A stretch of 64,000 nucleotides of DNA from the NCBI RefSeq assembly GCF_017591435.1, contig NC_059285.1, positions 26,834,769 to 26,898,768 on the forward strand, in the 5' to 3' direction. The DNA is from Portunus trituberculatus. Its lineage: Eukaryota > Arthropoda > Malacostraca > Decapoda > Portunidae. Made by a program: the position numbers and the translations under genes. The notes beneath the pieces are model-generated. The model saw only the letters and a list, made by a program, of their open reading frames with translations. It did no database searches and had not been told where the DNA came from. This document shows positions 1 to 12,265 of the stretch, piece after piece (positions within the stretch are counted from its first letter, which is position 1; each line of letters starts with the position of its first letter).

Positions 1-470
1 GAATCTCTCAAATGATGAACTTATAGAGCTAGACAAGGCATCACAGGAAGCAGAAGAGGGAGACGAGGAAGAAGAACCTGTGCGTGGCCTGGACAACAAA
101 ACTCTTAGAGAATGTCTCGGTGGTATCAAAAAAACCTCTGGAAACTGTGAAGGAACGTGATCCAAATCCTGCCAGGAGTAGCAAAATGGCTCATGACATA
201 GAGAAAAGTGTCAAGATTTATCAAGAAATCTATGATGAAAAAACAAGAAAAACTAAACGGTCCTCCATCTACTTGTACTTCGAGCCAGTCAGACATGCCA
301 TCCCTGTCACACCTGCCGACCCTGCTACAGCTGGCCCTTCCTCAATATCCTCTTTCTTCAAATCATTGAAACGTGCCGTTCCTGCTAAAGCTGGCCCTTC
401 AACATCTGCTTCCGACAGTGCAGAAGACGATGTCTTATCCTTGTCTGCCCACTTGGCGGAAGATGAGTAA
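1..470 (+). pseudogene. C-terminal end of a Tigger/pogo-like transposase (partial)
   Basis: Reading frame 2 from the window edge is very acidic (DELIELDKASQEAEEGDE). After a frameshift near base 120-130, frame 3 continues with MAHDIEKSVKIYQEIYDEK, then TRKTKRSSI and two serine/proline-rich pieces, ending at a TAA-side stop near 470. The order acidic linker, then a helix ending in YxxIYDEKxxxTK, then a short low-complexity tail matches the C-terminus of TIGD1/Tigger transposases of the pogo group (Tc1/mariner superfamily), which cut and paste DNA in the nucleus. The HTH DNA-binding and DDE catalytic domains would lie left of the window. The frameshift suggests a dead copy, though a sequencing indel is possible. 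The family call rests on motif memory, not a search. Confidence 0.6.
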
Positions 471-886
<416 letters not shown>

Positions 887-932
887 TCACCTAGTTGTAT
901 TCACCTAGTTGTAATTTTACAGGGCCTGGGTA

Positions 933-3752
933 TCATACTCGTGTGGCCCCGTCTCCATATCTACACACATCCAACTTTCCTTTAAAACTATGCACACTCC
1001 TTGCTGACACCACCACCTCACTCAAACTATTCCACACCTCCACACATCTCTGTGGGAAACTATATTTCTTCACATCCTTCAAGCATATTCCTTTGCTATC
1101 TTTTTACTATGCGATCTCGTAGTTCTATTTCAATTTTCCTCTCTCAACATCATTTGTTCATTATCTACTTCATCCAAACCGTTCAACAGTTTATAAACCT
1201 GTATTAAATCTCCTCTTTTTCTTCTTTGTTCCAAGGTAAGCAAATTCATTTCTTTTAATCTCTCCTCATAGGTCATTTCTGCCAATTCTGGAACCATTTT
1301 TGTTGCCATTCTCTGCAATCTCTCCAACTTCCTTATATGCTTCTTTTTATAAGGGGACCAAACCACTCCAGCATATTCCAATCTTGGTCTAATTACCGTA
1401 CTAATTAATTTCTTCATCATATCTTTATCCATATAATGAAAGGCTAATCCAATATTTCTATCAAATTATATGTTTCTCCAAACATCTTATCAATATGAGC
1501 CTCAAACTGCCCATGGTCTTGTATTATCACTCCCAAATCCTTTTCCTTTTCCACCTTTTTCAACACTACTCCTTCACCCATCTTATATGACCCTCTTGGC
1601 CGTCTTCCACTCTTCCCCATCTCCATTACATGACTTTTGCTCAGATTAAATTCCATCTTCCACCTCTTGCTCCACTCCCAAATCTTATCCAGATCTGCCT
1701 GTAAAATTTCACAATCTTCTTCACTCTTCACACACCTACACAACTTCGCATCATCCACAAACAAATTAATATAACTGTTTACTCCTCTGGCATGTCATTA
1801 ATATAGACAAGGAAAAGTATTGGTGCCAGCACTGAACCTTGTGGGACTCCACTCTCCACCACCAACCAGTCCGAATTTGCATCCCTTATTACCGTTCTCA
1901 TCTCCCTCCATCTCAAGTAGTTTTCCATCCACTTTAACACTTTTCGCTTCAGTCCTCCATAAATCTCTAATTTTCATAGCAGTCTCATGTGAGGTACCTT
2001 GTCAAAAGCTTTTTAAATCCAAATATACACAGTCCATCCATCCTCTCTCTCTTGTATTTTGTCAACCACTCTTGAATTAAAGCTCAATAGATTTGTTACA
2101 CATGACCTCCCTTTCCTGAAGCCAAATTGATGATCCGATAATAACTTATGATCCTCCAGGAAATATATCCAATATTTCTTTATCACCCTCTCACAAATCT
2201 TACCAACCACACTTGTTAAAGACACAGGTCTATAATTAAGAGGCTCTTCTTTACTGCCTCCTTTATAAATGGGCATCACTTCAGCTCTTTCCACTCTACT
2301 GGTACTTCCCCTGTTTCTAATGAGCACCTTATAATATCATATAATGGATCAATCAATTCTTTTCTACATTCCTTCATTAATTTGCCTGAAACTTCATCTG
2401 GTCCCATCGCTTTATCATCTTTAAGTTCCTCCAACATTTTATATAACTCCTTTTTAGGTATCTTAATGTCATCCATGTACACATTTCCTTCTACATGCTG
2501 AGGCTTTACAAACATTGTTTCTTTAGTAAATACTTGTTGAAACCTATTATTTAGCAATTCCATGATATTCTTGGGGTCATCTACTATCCCTTGCTCTCCT
2601 TTTAATCTTTCAATGGACTTTCTCTTTTTAAGTTTACCATTTATGAACCTGTAAAACAATTTTGGATGTTCCTTACTCTTGTCTACAATATCTTTTTCAA
2701 ATTTTCTTTCTTCCTCCCTCCTTACCCTCACATACTCATTTCTCGCCACTCTATAATTCTCCTTATTTAGTATATTCCTGCTCTTTTCCATCTTTTCCAA
2801 GCCACATCTCTCTTTTCTTTAGCCTTAACACAAGTTGCATTAAACCAATCCTTTCTTCCTTCCTCTCTCGGTTTATACTTTGGTACAAATTTCATAACTC
2901 CTTCTTTATAATATTTCATAAAAATCTCATATTTTTTTGCACTTCTCTGATTTGTAACATCTCCTCCCAATCTAATGTTCTGAAATAATTTTCAAACTTT
3001 CTGTGTCCATCTTTCTATAATTCAATCTACCACTCCTGTATGTCTCATCTCTCCTTTGCTGTGTTGTTGCCATCTGCATTTCCATAACCACATGATCACT
3101 CTTTCCCAATGGACATTTATATTGTATATCCCCACATAGGTACACTTCTCGTGTTAACACCAAATCCAGTCTAGCCGGTTCATCATCTCCTCTATATCTA
3201 GTATTTTTTCACCCTCTGTTCCATCATATTTTCCATCATTAGATTAAGAATCTCTCTCCCATGCTTCCTCTCCAACACCACTTACTAGATTTTCCGAATC
3301 CACTTCTTTACAATTAAAATCTCCTACTAATATCACCTTTCTTTTTTCAGTTAATACACTTTCCAAACTCTGTAAAGTATCCTTGATCATATTGTCGTAT
3401 TCCCTTAATGTCCAAGAATTTGTTTTAGGAGGTACATAGGTCACCATGATTATTAATTCTTTTCCATCACTTTTTAACCTTATGCTTATCACTTCTGCGT
3501 TGTTCTTCCTATACCAAACCTTATCCACATTTATCTCCTTCTTCATCATAACCATAACTCCTCCTCCACCTTTACCCTCTCTATCTTATCTCCATATATT
3601 ATATTTATTATGCAAATTTACCTTTGTTTTTTCATGTAATTTTGTCTCAGTCAAACACACTGTATCAAACACACTGTATCAGGCTTCTCCACCATCATAT
3701 AGTCTTGCAATTCCAATCTACTTGACAGTATCCCATATATATTAGTATACAT
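933..3752 (-). pseudogene. A1 ORF2: APE endonuclease + reverse transcriptase (broken)
   Basis: ORF2 starts at the ATG of a TAATG overlap (3754-3750) with MYTNI and ends at TGA (935-933) after YGDGATRV. Endonuclease (about 3750-2970): ETKLHEK, GDFNCKEVDSEN and GKSDHVVME, the Glu, GDFN and SDH signatures of APE-type nucleases that nick target DNA. RT (about 2520-1440): YRPVSLTSVVGKICE, QFGFRKGRSC, and the catalytic FVDD at about 1765. The C-terminal connection contains IRPRLEYAGVV. The protein would carry out target-primed reverse transcription in the nucleus. Several frameshifts and stops (near 3240, 2970, 2010, 1790 and 1440) break the frame. FVDD instead of the usual FADD is a tolerated x in RT active sites. 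Confidence 0.85.
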
Positions 3753-4793
3753 TACGGTCCACCCACTGCTCCCTCTAGGGGTTTCTCCGCATTCCTTCTT
3801 TCCACATACCATTTTCTGACTCTCTCCTATAACTCTCCAAAAGTCTTTTCTTTTTCCTCTTCAGACCGCACATCATTTTTCCTTTTCGCTTCTTCCAACA
3901 ATTCCTTATATCTTCTCCTCTCTTCCTCATTTCTATTTTTCCTTATGTACACCTCTTTATAACCTTCTACCTCTCTTAATTTTGATGTTCTATATAAAAT
4001 GTCCTCCGCAGATTGTTGTGACCAGTACTACTTTAATTGGTCTCCTTACTACCTCCTTATATGGACCCAGTCTATGGATCTCTTCCACTTCTTCTTGTAG
4101 GTCTTTTTTTTCCTCATCATTTAGATTTTTTAACAGATCTCTTACCGTTTTAAATTCTTCTTTAATTCTCTTAGGCTTATATGTTATATTTTGTTCTTTC
4201 ATTCCAAATATTAACACACTCTTCTTCTTTTCTGCTATTTCTCTTATCAATGTTTCCTAATTTTTCGTAACATTAACCAGTTCCTTAGACCTTTCTTTTT
4301 TGTCTTCATTCAACTGATCTTTAATTATTTCTTGTAAACCAACCATCTCAGCTTCCCTCGACTCAGTCCATTGTGTTTTCTTCATTTCCCGCTCCCTTTC
4401 AAACCTTTCACTTTGCTCACTGATCATTTCCTTAAAGTCATCTTTCTCCTTTACAACTTTCTCCATTTTCTCTTCCAACCATCTCTTGTATTTTTCAATC
4501 TCCACTCTTAAGTGTGCATTCTCATCCACCAATCGTTTTTCATTTTCCTCCAGTCTCTTAACTCTTTCCTTCAAAGCCTTGCGAAATTCTCTATCCTGCT
4601 CCTCCTCACTCCTCTGAATTTTTAATTCCTTCACCAACTCCTCAAATTTCTTCTGTAGCACAACCAATCTTCCATGCATTGTTGCTCCTGTTGAAGATGG
4701 ACTCATATTTTGTATGGCCACTTTTGGTTTTGCTCCCTGGGCCTCATCGGTATATTTTGAATTTGGTAACTTATTTCTTACAGGTCTATCCAT
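3752..4793 (-). pseudogene. A1 ORF1: coiled-coil + RRM-like RNA-binding protein (broken)
   Basis: Starts MDRPVRNKLPNS at 4793. Residues about 38-175 are a highly charged heptad-rich coiled coil (KFEELVKEL, RVKRLEENEKRL), which in L1-type ORF1 proteins drives trimerisation. An RRM-like fold follows (KKKSVLIFGMKE, then RPIKVV and the basic NRNEEERRR). These proteins coat the element RNA. A frameshift near 4257 splits the domain, and another near 3985 leads into the C-terminus. In the consensus the ORF ends at the TAA overlapping the ORF2 ATG. A coiled coil plus RRM differs from the PHD/esterase ORF1 of vertebrate CR1, so the family may belong to another Jockey-group branch. Confidence 0.75.
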
Positions 4794-5140
4794 TTCATTT
4801 CATTCTTCCTGGGAGCGTGTGGGTGCATATTACACTAGTTAGTGCACTGGCGGCCAGGCCTGGTAGCTTTGTGTGTGTGGTGGGATGCATTGGCAGCTGT
4901 TTATGGCTGGCCCTTGTTTGTTTCCCGCGCCGTCGTCTGGAGCGCGGAGGCTCAACACCTCCGATCACTATTATGCACACTCCACCAGGCTACGTTCACT
5001 CTGTACACTCGTTCACTCGCTCTGGTTGCCATTTTGTACTACTAACGGTTCTCACTCTAAGCACATTGTTTAGTGTGTGGAGTGTTAGTTAGACGACACT
5101 CTGAGCAAGGAGGCACGTCCACTCTCCACGGAGTGCGAAG
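4794..5140 (-). promoter_or_regulatory. A1 5' untranslated leader (presumed internal promoter)
   Basis: About 350 bp upstream of ORF1 are conserved between A1 and A2 (A2: 19709-20047) and GC-richer than the body. Full-length LINEs carry an internal promoter in this position; that role is inferred, as no core-promoter motif was clearly found. Confidence 0.4.
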
Positions 5141-5197
5141 TGTGTGTGTATTTACCTAGTTGTATTTACCTAGTTGTAGTTTTACAGGGCCTGGGCT

Positions 5198-8001
5198 TTA
5201 TGCTCGTGTGGTCCCGTCTCCATATCTACACTTATCCAATTTTTCTTTGAAACTATGTACACTCTTTGCTGATACCACTTCCTCACTCAAACTGTTCCAA
5301 GTCTCAACACATCTTTGCGGGAAACTAAATTTTATAACATCTCTCAGACATCGTCCCTTCCTTAGTTTCTTACTATGCGATCTTGTGCTTCTAAAGTCAT
5401 ATTCTTCTCTCAGGATCAGTTTCTCATTATCCACTTCATCCATTCCGTTAATCAATTTATAAACTTGTATCAGATCCCCTCTCTCTTCTCTGCTCCAAGG
5501 TTGGTAGATCCATTGCCTTTAGTCTCTCCTCATATGCCATCCCTTTAAATTCTGGAACCATTCTTGTAGCCATTTTTGTAGTCTCTCTAATTTTCTTATG
5601 TGTTTCTTTTATGGGAGTCCACACAACTCCTGCATATTCCAATCTAGGTCTTATTTTAGTACTTATCAATTTCTTCATCATTTCCTTGTCCATATAGTGA
5701 AATGCTACTCCAATATTCCTTAGCAAATTATCGTCTCTCTGAAAATTCTATCAATATGGCTAACCGGTTGATTATTTTCTTCCATTGTCACTCCCAAGTC
5801 CTTTTCCTTTTTACTTTTCTAGTTCTACTCCATCTCCCATCTTATAGATTCCCACTGGTCGTCTTTCACTTTTCCCATTTCCATGACATGGCTTTTGTCA
5901 CATTGAATTCCATCTCCCATTTTTGCTCCATTTCCAGATCTTGTTTAAGTCTTCCTGTAGTATTTCACAATCCTCTTTTGTTTAATGACTCTGCACAGTT
6001 TCGCATCGTCCGCAAACAGATTTATGTAGCTGTTCACTCCCTCTGGCATGTCATTTATATATACGAGAAAAAGTATTGGTGCCAATACTGACCCTGTGGC
6101 ACTCCGCTGTCTACTGTTCTCCACTTGGACTTCATATCTTTAACTATCGTCCTTATTTCTCTCCCCCTTAAGTAATTCTTCATCCATCTCAATGTGCTTC
6201 CTTTTAAGCCACCCTTCTCCTCTAACTTCCATAGTAATCTTTCATGTGGCACTTTATCAAAAGCCTTTTTTAGATCTAAATAAATACAGTCAATCCATCC
6301 TCTCTCTCTTGTACTTTATCAACTATTCTAGAGTAGAAACTCAATAAATTTGTCACACATGACCGACCTTTTCTAAAACCAAATTGGCTATTTGATAATA
6401 TTTTGTTGTCTTCAAGAAACTCGATCCATTGCTTCTTTATTACTTTTTCACACATCTTGCATATTACACTAGTTAGTGATACCGGTCTGTAATTTAAAGG
6501 TTCTTCCTTCCTTCGCTCTTATATATGGGAACCACCTCAGCTCTTTTCCACTCCACTGGCACTGTTCCATTTTCTATTGAGCATTTTATGATGTTGTATA
6601 TTGGACTTGCTAGTTCTTCCCTACATTCTTTCAGTATTCTGCCTGAGACTTCATCCGGTCCCATTGCCTTTTCCTCATCCAATTCCGTCATCAACTTTTT
6701 TATTTCAAGCTTGGTTACTTTAATCTCTTTCATATAGACAGTCTCTCTATTACCCTGTGGTCTTTCAAATTTGGATTCCTTAGTAAAGACCTCATGAAAT
6801 TTACTATTTAACAGTTCTGCCATACTTTTGGGTCTTCCACCATTCCGTTTTCTCCTTTTAACATTTCTATTGTTTCTTTTTATATTATTTTTCCATTTAT
6901 GAATCTGTAGAACAATTTTGGTTGTTCCTTACATTTTTCGACAATGTCCTTTTCATAGTTCTTTTCTTCTTCCTTTCTCACCTTAGCATATTAATTTCTT
7001 GCTGTTTTGAAGTTTTCCTTATTTTCTGGATTTCTGTTTCTTCTCCACCTTTTCCGTGCTCCATCTCGTTTCTCCTTTGCCCTAGCACATCTTGCATTAA
7101 ACCAATTTTTCTTTTCTTCTTCTTTAGGTCTATATTTTGGAACATATTCCCTGAGCCCAGTTTTGTATATTTCCAAAAATAAGTTATATTTCTCTTGAAC
7201 CGTTAATGAGTTTTCCATCTCCTCCCAGTTTACGTTTTTAAAATAGTTCTTGAGATTCTCAATATCAGCCTTTCTGTAATTTAATCGGTCTCCTTTGTAT
7301 GATTCATCTCTATCTTCCTTTCCTTCTTCTATATCCATCTCTAATATTACATGGTCACTCTTTCCCAATGGGCACTTGTATCTTATATCATCGTTAATTG
7401 GTATATCCCTTGTAAAACTAGGTCTAATCTTGCCGGCTCATCGTTTCCTCTGAATCTTGTGTTTTCCTTTACTCTTTGGACCATCAAATTATCTATCATT
7501 AGGTTCAGGAATCTATCTCCCAGGCATCTTCCCCATACCACTTTCATAATTTTCCCAGTCTACCTCCTTACAGTTGAAATCTCCTACCAATATCACTTTT
7601 CTCCTTTCCTTAATGATTCTTGTAAGACTCCTTATTGTGTCATCTATCATGTCTCTATATTCTTGGTTAGTCCATGAGTTTGTTTTTGGTGGCACATATG
7701 TTCCAATGATTGTTAACTCCTTTTTGTTAATATGCATCTTAACATACAGTATTTCTGATTTTCCTTTCCCAAACTCCACTTGATTTACCACTATCTCCTT
7801 CCTTAACATCATCATGACGACTCCTCCTCCTTTACCCACTCTGTCTCTCCTCCATATATTATACCTTTTATCTATGTCTATTTTTATTGCCTCATTTAAC
7901 TTTGTTTCCACCAGACATACAATATCTGGATCTTCTTTCTTTATGTAATCTCTTAATTCTAATTTACTAGATAAAATCCCATCTATGTTTGTATACATCA
8001 T
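5198..8001 (-). pseudogene. B1 ORF2: endonuclease + reverse transcriptase (broken)
   Basis: Begins MMYTNIDGILSSKLEL at 8001. The endonuclease is open for about 160 residues: DIVCLVETKLNE, IGTYVPPKTNSW, GDFNCKEVDWEN; SDH follows in the next open segment (GKSDHVILEMD). RT fragments include GPDEVSGRILKEC (about 6680), RGREIRTIVKD (about 6140), SGVPQG (about 6100) and IRPRLEYAGVVW (about 5650), with the stop at 5200. The FADD region (about 5980-6040) is frameshifted, so no active protein is expected. The element nicks target DNA with the endonuclease and copies its RNA in place. Confidence 0.8.
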
Positions 8002-8030
8002 TTTTAATCTCTTGTTCTTATCATTTTTAG

Positions 8031-8671
8031 TTAAACTTGCTCCATTCTTTTCTCTTCTTTCTGTTTTATATACCATTTCCTTATCCTGTCTCCTATAATT
8101 CTCCAAAAAAATGCCTTCTTCTCCTCCTCTGACCTTTCATTATTTTTTTCTCTTGCTTCTGCCACCAGTTCATTGTGTCTCTTCCTTTCCTTCTTGTTTC
8201 TATTTTTCTTTATATATATATATATCTTTGCAACCTTCTGTTTCTCTGAGTTTTGTTTTTCAATATAGTACTTCTTCTGCTGCTGCTTGTGATTTTAGTA
8301 ATATCTTAATTGGTCTCACTGTTCCTTCTTGATATGGTCCCATTCTATGGATTTCTTCTACTTCCTCTTCTAAGTTCTGTCTATCCTCGTCATTCAGATG
8401 TTTTAGTAGGTCCTTTACTGATTTCATTTCGTCTTTTTCCCTTCTTGGTCTATATTTAACATTTTTTTCTTTCAGTCCAAAAATAATTACACTCTTCTTT
8501 TTTTCCACAATTTCTCTTACTAAATTTTCTTTTTTCTTGAGGACTCCTATCATTTTGCTTGACATATTTTCATCTCTTTCTTTTAACTGTTCTTCAAATA
8601 CTTCTTGAAATGATTCCTTGTCTTTCTTATCTTGGATTCTCCATGCTTGTACTTCTTTTTTAAACACGTCT
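8031..8671 (-). pseudogene. B1 ORF1: partial coiled coil + RRM-like domain
   Basis: The open segment 8667-8260 carries the end of the coiled coil (QEVFEEQLKERDENM) and the RRM-like core (KKKSVIIFGLKEKN, RPIKILLKSQAAAEE). After a frameshift it passes through a short TA repeat (8213-8226, encoding alternating Ile/Tyr) into the basic C-terminal region and TAA at 8033-8031. The N-terminus is lost at the TG-repeat junction. In this family ORF1 ends about 30 nt before the ORF2 ATG rather than overlapping it. Confidence 0.7.
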
Positions 8672-8687
8672 TGTGTGTGTGTGTGTG
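8672..8687. repeat. (TG)n joint between LINEs B1 and D
   Basis: Eight TG units join the truncated 5' end of B1 to the 3' tail of D. No other sequence lies between the two elements. Confidence 0.9.
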
Positions 8688-11510
8688 TATTTACCTAATT
8701 GTATTTACCTAATTGTAACATACGGGAAAAGAGCTATGCTCGTGTTGTCCCGTCTCCATATCTATTAATGTCCAGCTTTTTCTTAAAATCATGAATATTC
8801 CTTGCGTTGACCACTTCCACGTCTAAACTATTCCATGCTTCCACCCTTCTATGAGGAAGCTATATTTTCACATCTCTCCTATAAGTGGCCATTTTAGTTT
8901 TTCCCATGCCCTCTCGACATTCTTCCATTCCACATACACAGATCTTCCCTATCCATTTTTCCATGCCAATCATCACTCTGTATATTGCTATCAGGTCTCC
9001 CCTTTCTCTTCTGTTTTCCAGGGTTGGAAGTTGCATTCTTTTCAGTCTGTCTTCATAAGTCAAATCTCTTAAGTCAGGCACCATTTTCGTTGCAGCCCTC
9101 TGTACTTTCTCTAGTTTCCTTATGTGTTTCTTTAAGTTCGGAGCCCACTGTATTGTTGCATATTCAAGCCTCGGTCTTATCATTGCAGTAATTATTTTCT
9201 TCATCATTTCTTCATCTAGATATCTGAACGCCACTCTTATGTTCCTCAATAAGTTCAATACTTCTCCAATTATTTTGTTTATATGTCTCTCTGGCGATAG
9301 GTCATTGGTAATTGTCACCCCAAGGTCTTTTCTTCATGACTGGTTTTATGTCTTCATTTCCTATCTTGTACATACTCCTGATTCTTCTTTCACTCTTGCC
9401 AAACTCTATTTTCTTGCATTTTGTCGTGTTGAACTCCATTTGCCATGTACAGCTCCATTTCCATATTCTGTCCAAGTCTTCCTGGAGTAGTTCGCAATCT
9501 TTGTCACATCTCACTTTTCGTAACAATTTTGCATCGTCTGCAAATAGGCTCACATAACTGGACACCCCATCCACCATGTCATTTATGTAGACTGCGAACA
9601 TTACTGGTGCCAACACTGATCCCTGTGGAACTCCACTCTCCACCAAGCCCCATTCTGATGGTCTGTCCTTAATTATTGTTCTCATTTCTCTTCCTACCAA
9701 AAGTCTTCCATCCATTTTAGTAAACTGCCATGCACTCCTCCTACCATTTCAAGTTTCCAGATCAGTCTCTGGTGTGGTACCTTATCAAAGGCCTTTTTTA
9801 AATCCAGATATATTCCATCAGCCCAACCATCTCTTTCCTGTATTACATCTATCACCCTCAAATAGTAACATATCAGGTTTGTCGTGCATGAACGCCCTTT
9901 TCTAAAACCAAATTGACACTCACAAAGTATGTCATTTTTCTCCAAGAAGTCTGTCCATCTAGTCTTCACCACCCTCTCACACATCTTAGCTACCACACTT
10001 GTAAGTGACACTGGTCTATAGTTCAATGGGTCTCTCTTGTTACCTGATTTATAGATTGGGACAATGTTAGCTCTTTTCCAGTCTTGGGGCACTACACCTT
10101 CCCTTAATGAGGCATCAATTACTTCACAAACTTTTTCTGCCAATTGCTCCTGCATTCTCTTAAAATCCATCCTGATACCCCATCAGGTCCCACAGCTTTT
10201 CTCACTTCTAAACTCCCCATCATGTTCTTGATCTCCTCCACAGTTACTTGAAACTCCTTCATAATCCCTTTCTGTTCCATTACCAGTGGTTTGTCAAAAG
10301 CAGTCTCCTTTGTGAATACCTTCCGAAAGCATCCATTCATAGCCTCTGCCATTTCCTGGGATCTTCACTGCATACTCCATTTACTTCTAAACTTTCAATA
10401 CTTTCTCTATTTTTGATGTTGTTGTTCACATGTCTGTAAAAAGCCTTGGTTGGTCTTTACATTTATCAATTATATCCTTTTCTTGTTTCTTTCTTTCTTC
10501 TCTTCTAATCAACACATATTCATTTCTTGCTCTTTTGTAACTTTCCACTGCTTAATCTGTCTTTTCCTTCTCCACCTCTTCCATGCATCCTCTTTTCTTG
10601 TTCTAGCCTTTTCACATCTATCGTTAAACCAGTCCTGCTTTCCAACTTCTCTATGTTGTCTTATTGGTACAAATTTTTCTCACCTTCTTTGTATATTTTT
10701 ATAAATTCCTTCCACTTTTCATTTGCTCCTTAGCACTCTTGAATTTCATCCAATTTGTCTCTTGAAAGAATTTCTTTAGGTTTCCAAAATCTGTCTTGGC
10801 ATAATTCCATCTTCCCACTTTATATTCTTCATTTCTTCTAGATTTCTCTTCGTCTATCACCTTGAACTCCAAAACTGCATGATCACTCTTTGCTAAAGGG
10901 CACTCCACCCTCATCTCCTCAATGACCATTGGCTCTGTACTAAAGACCAAGTCCAGTCTTGACGATGCTCCCTCTCCTCCAAACCTAGTATCTTCTTTGA
11001 CCCACTGAGTTAACACATTTTCCATTGCCAGTGTCAATAGTGTATTTCCCATGTTGTCTCTGATCCTTCCATTGACCAGTCCTCCCAACACACCTCTTTA
11101 CAATTAAAATCTCCCATCATTATAGTTCGTTCACAGCCACCCAACATTTCTTCCAGACATGTTCCTGTATCACTTATCATTTCTTCATATTCCTGTACTG
11201 ACCATGCATTTGTCTTAGGTGGTACGTACACCACTATGTAGTGCCTCTTTTTCCTTCATTAGTTTCTGCTCTGATCTTTAGCACTTCTGCCTTTCCCATA
11301 CCTTTTTCACTTGATCCACCTTTATATCTTTTTTAACCAGCAACATCACTCCTCCTCCCATCTTACCTACTCTATTTCTTTTCCAAACGTTATATTTCCC
11401 TTCTCCAACCATCATCAGGTCTTCTCCCTCTCTCAGTTTTGTTTCAGTAAGACCCACAATATCTGGGTTCTTGTCCCTCAAGTAATCGTTGAGTTCTAAA
11501 ATCCCCGATA
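8688..11510 (-). mobile_element. LINE D: 5'-truncated, third family
   Basis: About 2.8 kb on the minus strand. The tail unit is CAATTAGGTAAATA twice (element strand). ORF2 can be followed from the C-terminus (8734) to the start of the endonuclease (ILELNDYLRDKNPDIV), where the element is cut off at a TG tract (11517-11547). TG tracts flank it on both sides, which is why the tract is suspected to be the target. Confidence 0.8.
8734..11508 (-). pseudogene. D ORF2: endonuclease + reverse transcriptase (broken)
   Basis: Endonuclease pieces: VGLTETKLREGED (about 11440), MVYVPPKTNAWS (11234), MGDFNCKEVCWED (about 11105), LAKSDHAVLEF (about 10880). RT: PVSLTSVVAKMCERVV (about 9995), FGFRKGRSCTTNL, LDLKKAFDKVPHQRLIW (about 9790), SGVPQGSVLAPVMFAVYIND (about 9610), and an intact LFADDAKL catalytic motif (about 9535). 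The connection domain has IRPRLEYATIQWAP. Frame changes occur near 11260, 11040, 10700, 10400, 9700 and 9310. Of the chain's 5'-truncated copies, it keeps one of the best conserved RT cores. Confidence 0.8.
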
Positions 11511-11512
11511 CA

Positions 11513-11516
<4 letters not shown>

Positions 11517-11547
<31 letters not shown>
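11517..11547. repeat. (TG)n tract abutting the 5' end of LINE D
   Basis: About 15 TG units. Nothing LINE-like follows on the right, so this is the outer edge of the first LINE chain and the best candidate for the original target tract. Confidence 0.9.
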
Positions 11548-11554
<7 letters not shown>

Positions 11555-11660
11555 AGCACTCTCTTTGCTATCACTTTGGTGGGATCTGTGATGTCACAAT
11601 AGTCACATGCATCTCTCATTAGTCATCATCACTTTGAAATCAGCAGGATTGCTCATCAGT

Positions 11661-12265
11661 GTACCTCGTGTACATCCATGTACTGTTTCTTGTGCCCTGT
11701 GCTCTTTACATGTTAATAGCAAAAGGGAAGAGTCTGAATCAGCTCAAGTGGAAGTTATGTAATCTAAGATTTTTGTTATAGTCAGTGAAATTAGGTAAGA
11801 GGTATACAACACATAAATCTAGTTTGAGAGTGACTAAGTAGTCTTAGCTAGTTAGTGCAAAGTTTGGGAGATTCAAGAACATGGGCACAATAGTAGGTTA
11901 AGCCGTTGCGCACAGAGACTTAATGTCTATCTTTGGATTGAAAATATGTAGAGAAAGTACCTCCTGTACAACCAAGTACTGTTTCCTGTGCCCTGTGCTC
12001 TTTACATGTTAGTGCTACCACTATAGCAAAAGGGAGGAGAGTGAATTAGCCCAACTTTGTAAGATGCATAATGAAAGATATTTTTATAGTTAGTGGATTT
12101 AGGTAAGAGGTGTACAACACAGATTAATTTAGTTTGAGAATGACTAGTTTTAGCTAGTAGTGCTAAGTTCAGAAGATTCAAGTGCATAGGCACAGTAAAT
12201 TAAGTCATTGCGTACATAGGCAATAAACATTTATCTTTGGATTGAAAATGTGTGCAGAGAAAGTA
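11661..12265. repeat. Two tandem copies of a 296-bp unit
   Basis: Unit 1 (11661-11956) and unit 2 (11957-12265) both begin GTACCTC-TGTACA and share GTGCCCTGTGCTCTTTACAT, AGGTAAGAGGT-TACAACACA and ATCTTTGGATTGAAAAT in the same order. They differ by scattered substitutions and small indels, so the duplication is old. No ORF is shared, and nothing in either copy resembles a known gene. Confidence 0.85.

Larger units (their letters stand above)
5141..8671 (-). mobile_element. LINE B1: 5'-truncated relative of family A
   Basis: About 3.5 kb on the minus strand. The 3' end is two copies of CAACTAGGTAAATA (element strand) plus CA repeats at 5141-5149, which abut the 5' end of A1 directly. ORF2 runs 8001-5198 and ORF1 8671-8031. 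The 5' end stops inside the ORF1 coiled coil (MFKKEVQAWRIQDKK) at a TG repeat. Protein identity to family A is clearly below that between A copies, so B is a separate family of the same lineage. Confidence 0.85.

Noticed and set aside
2662..2988. Plus-strand ORFs rich in Ser, Phe and Leu over the LINE chain (here and at 3982, 6922, 22722 and elsewhere)
   Set aside because: They are antisense shadows of purine-rich LINE coding sequence; the same shadows recur in each copy.
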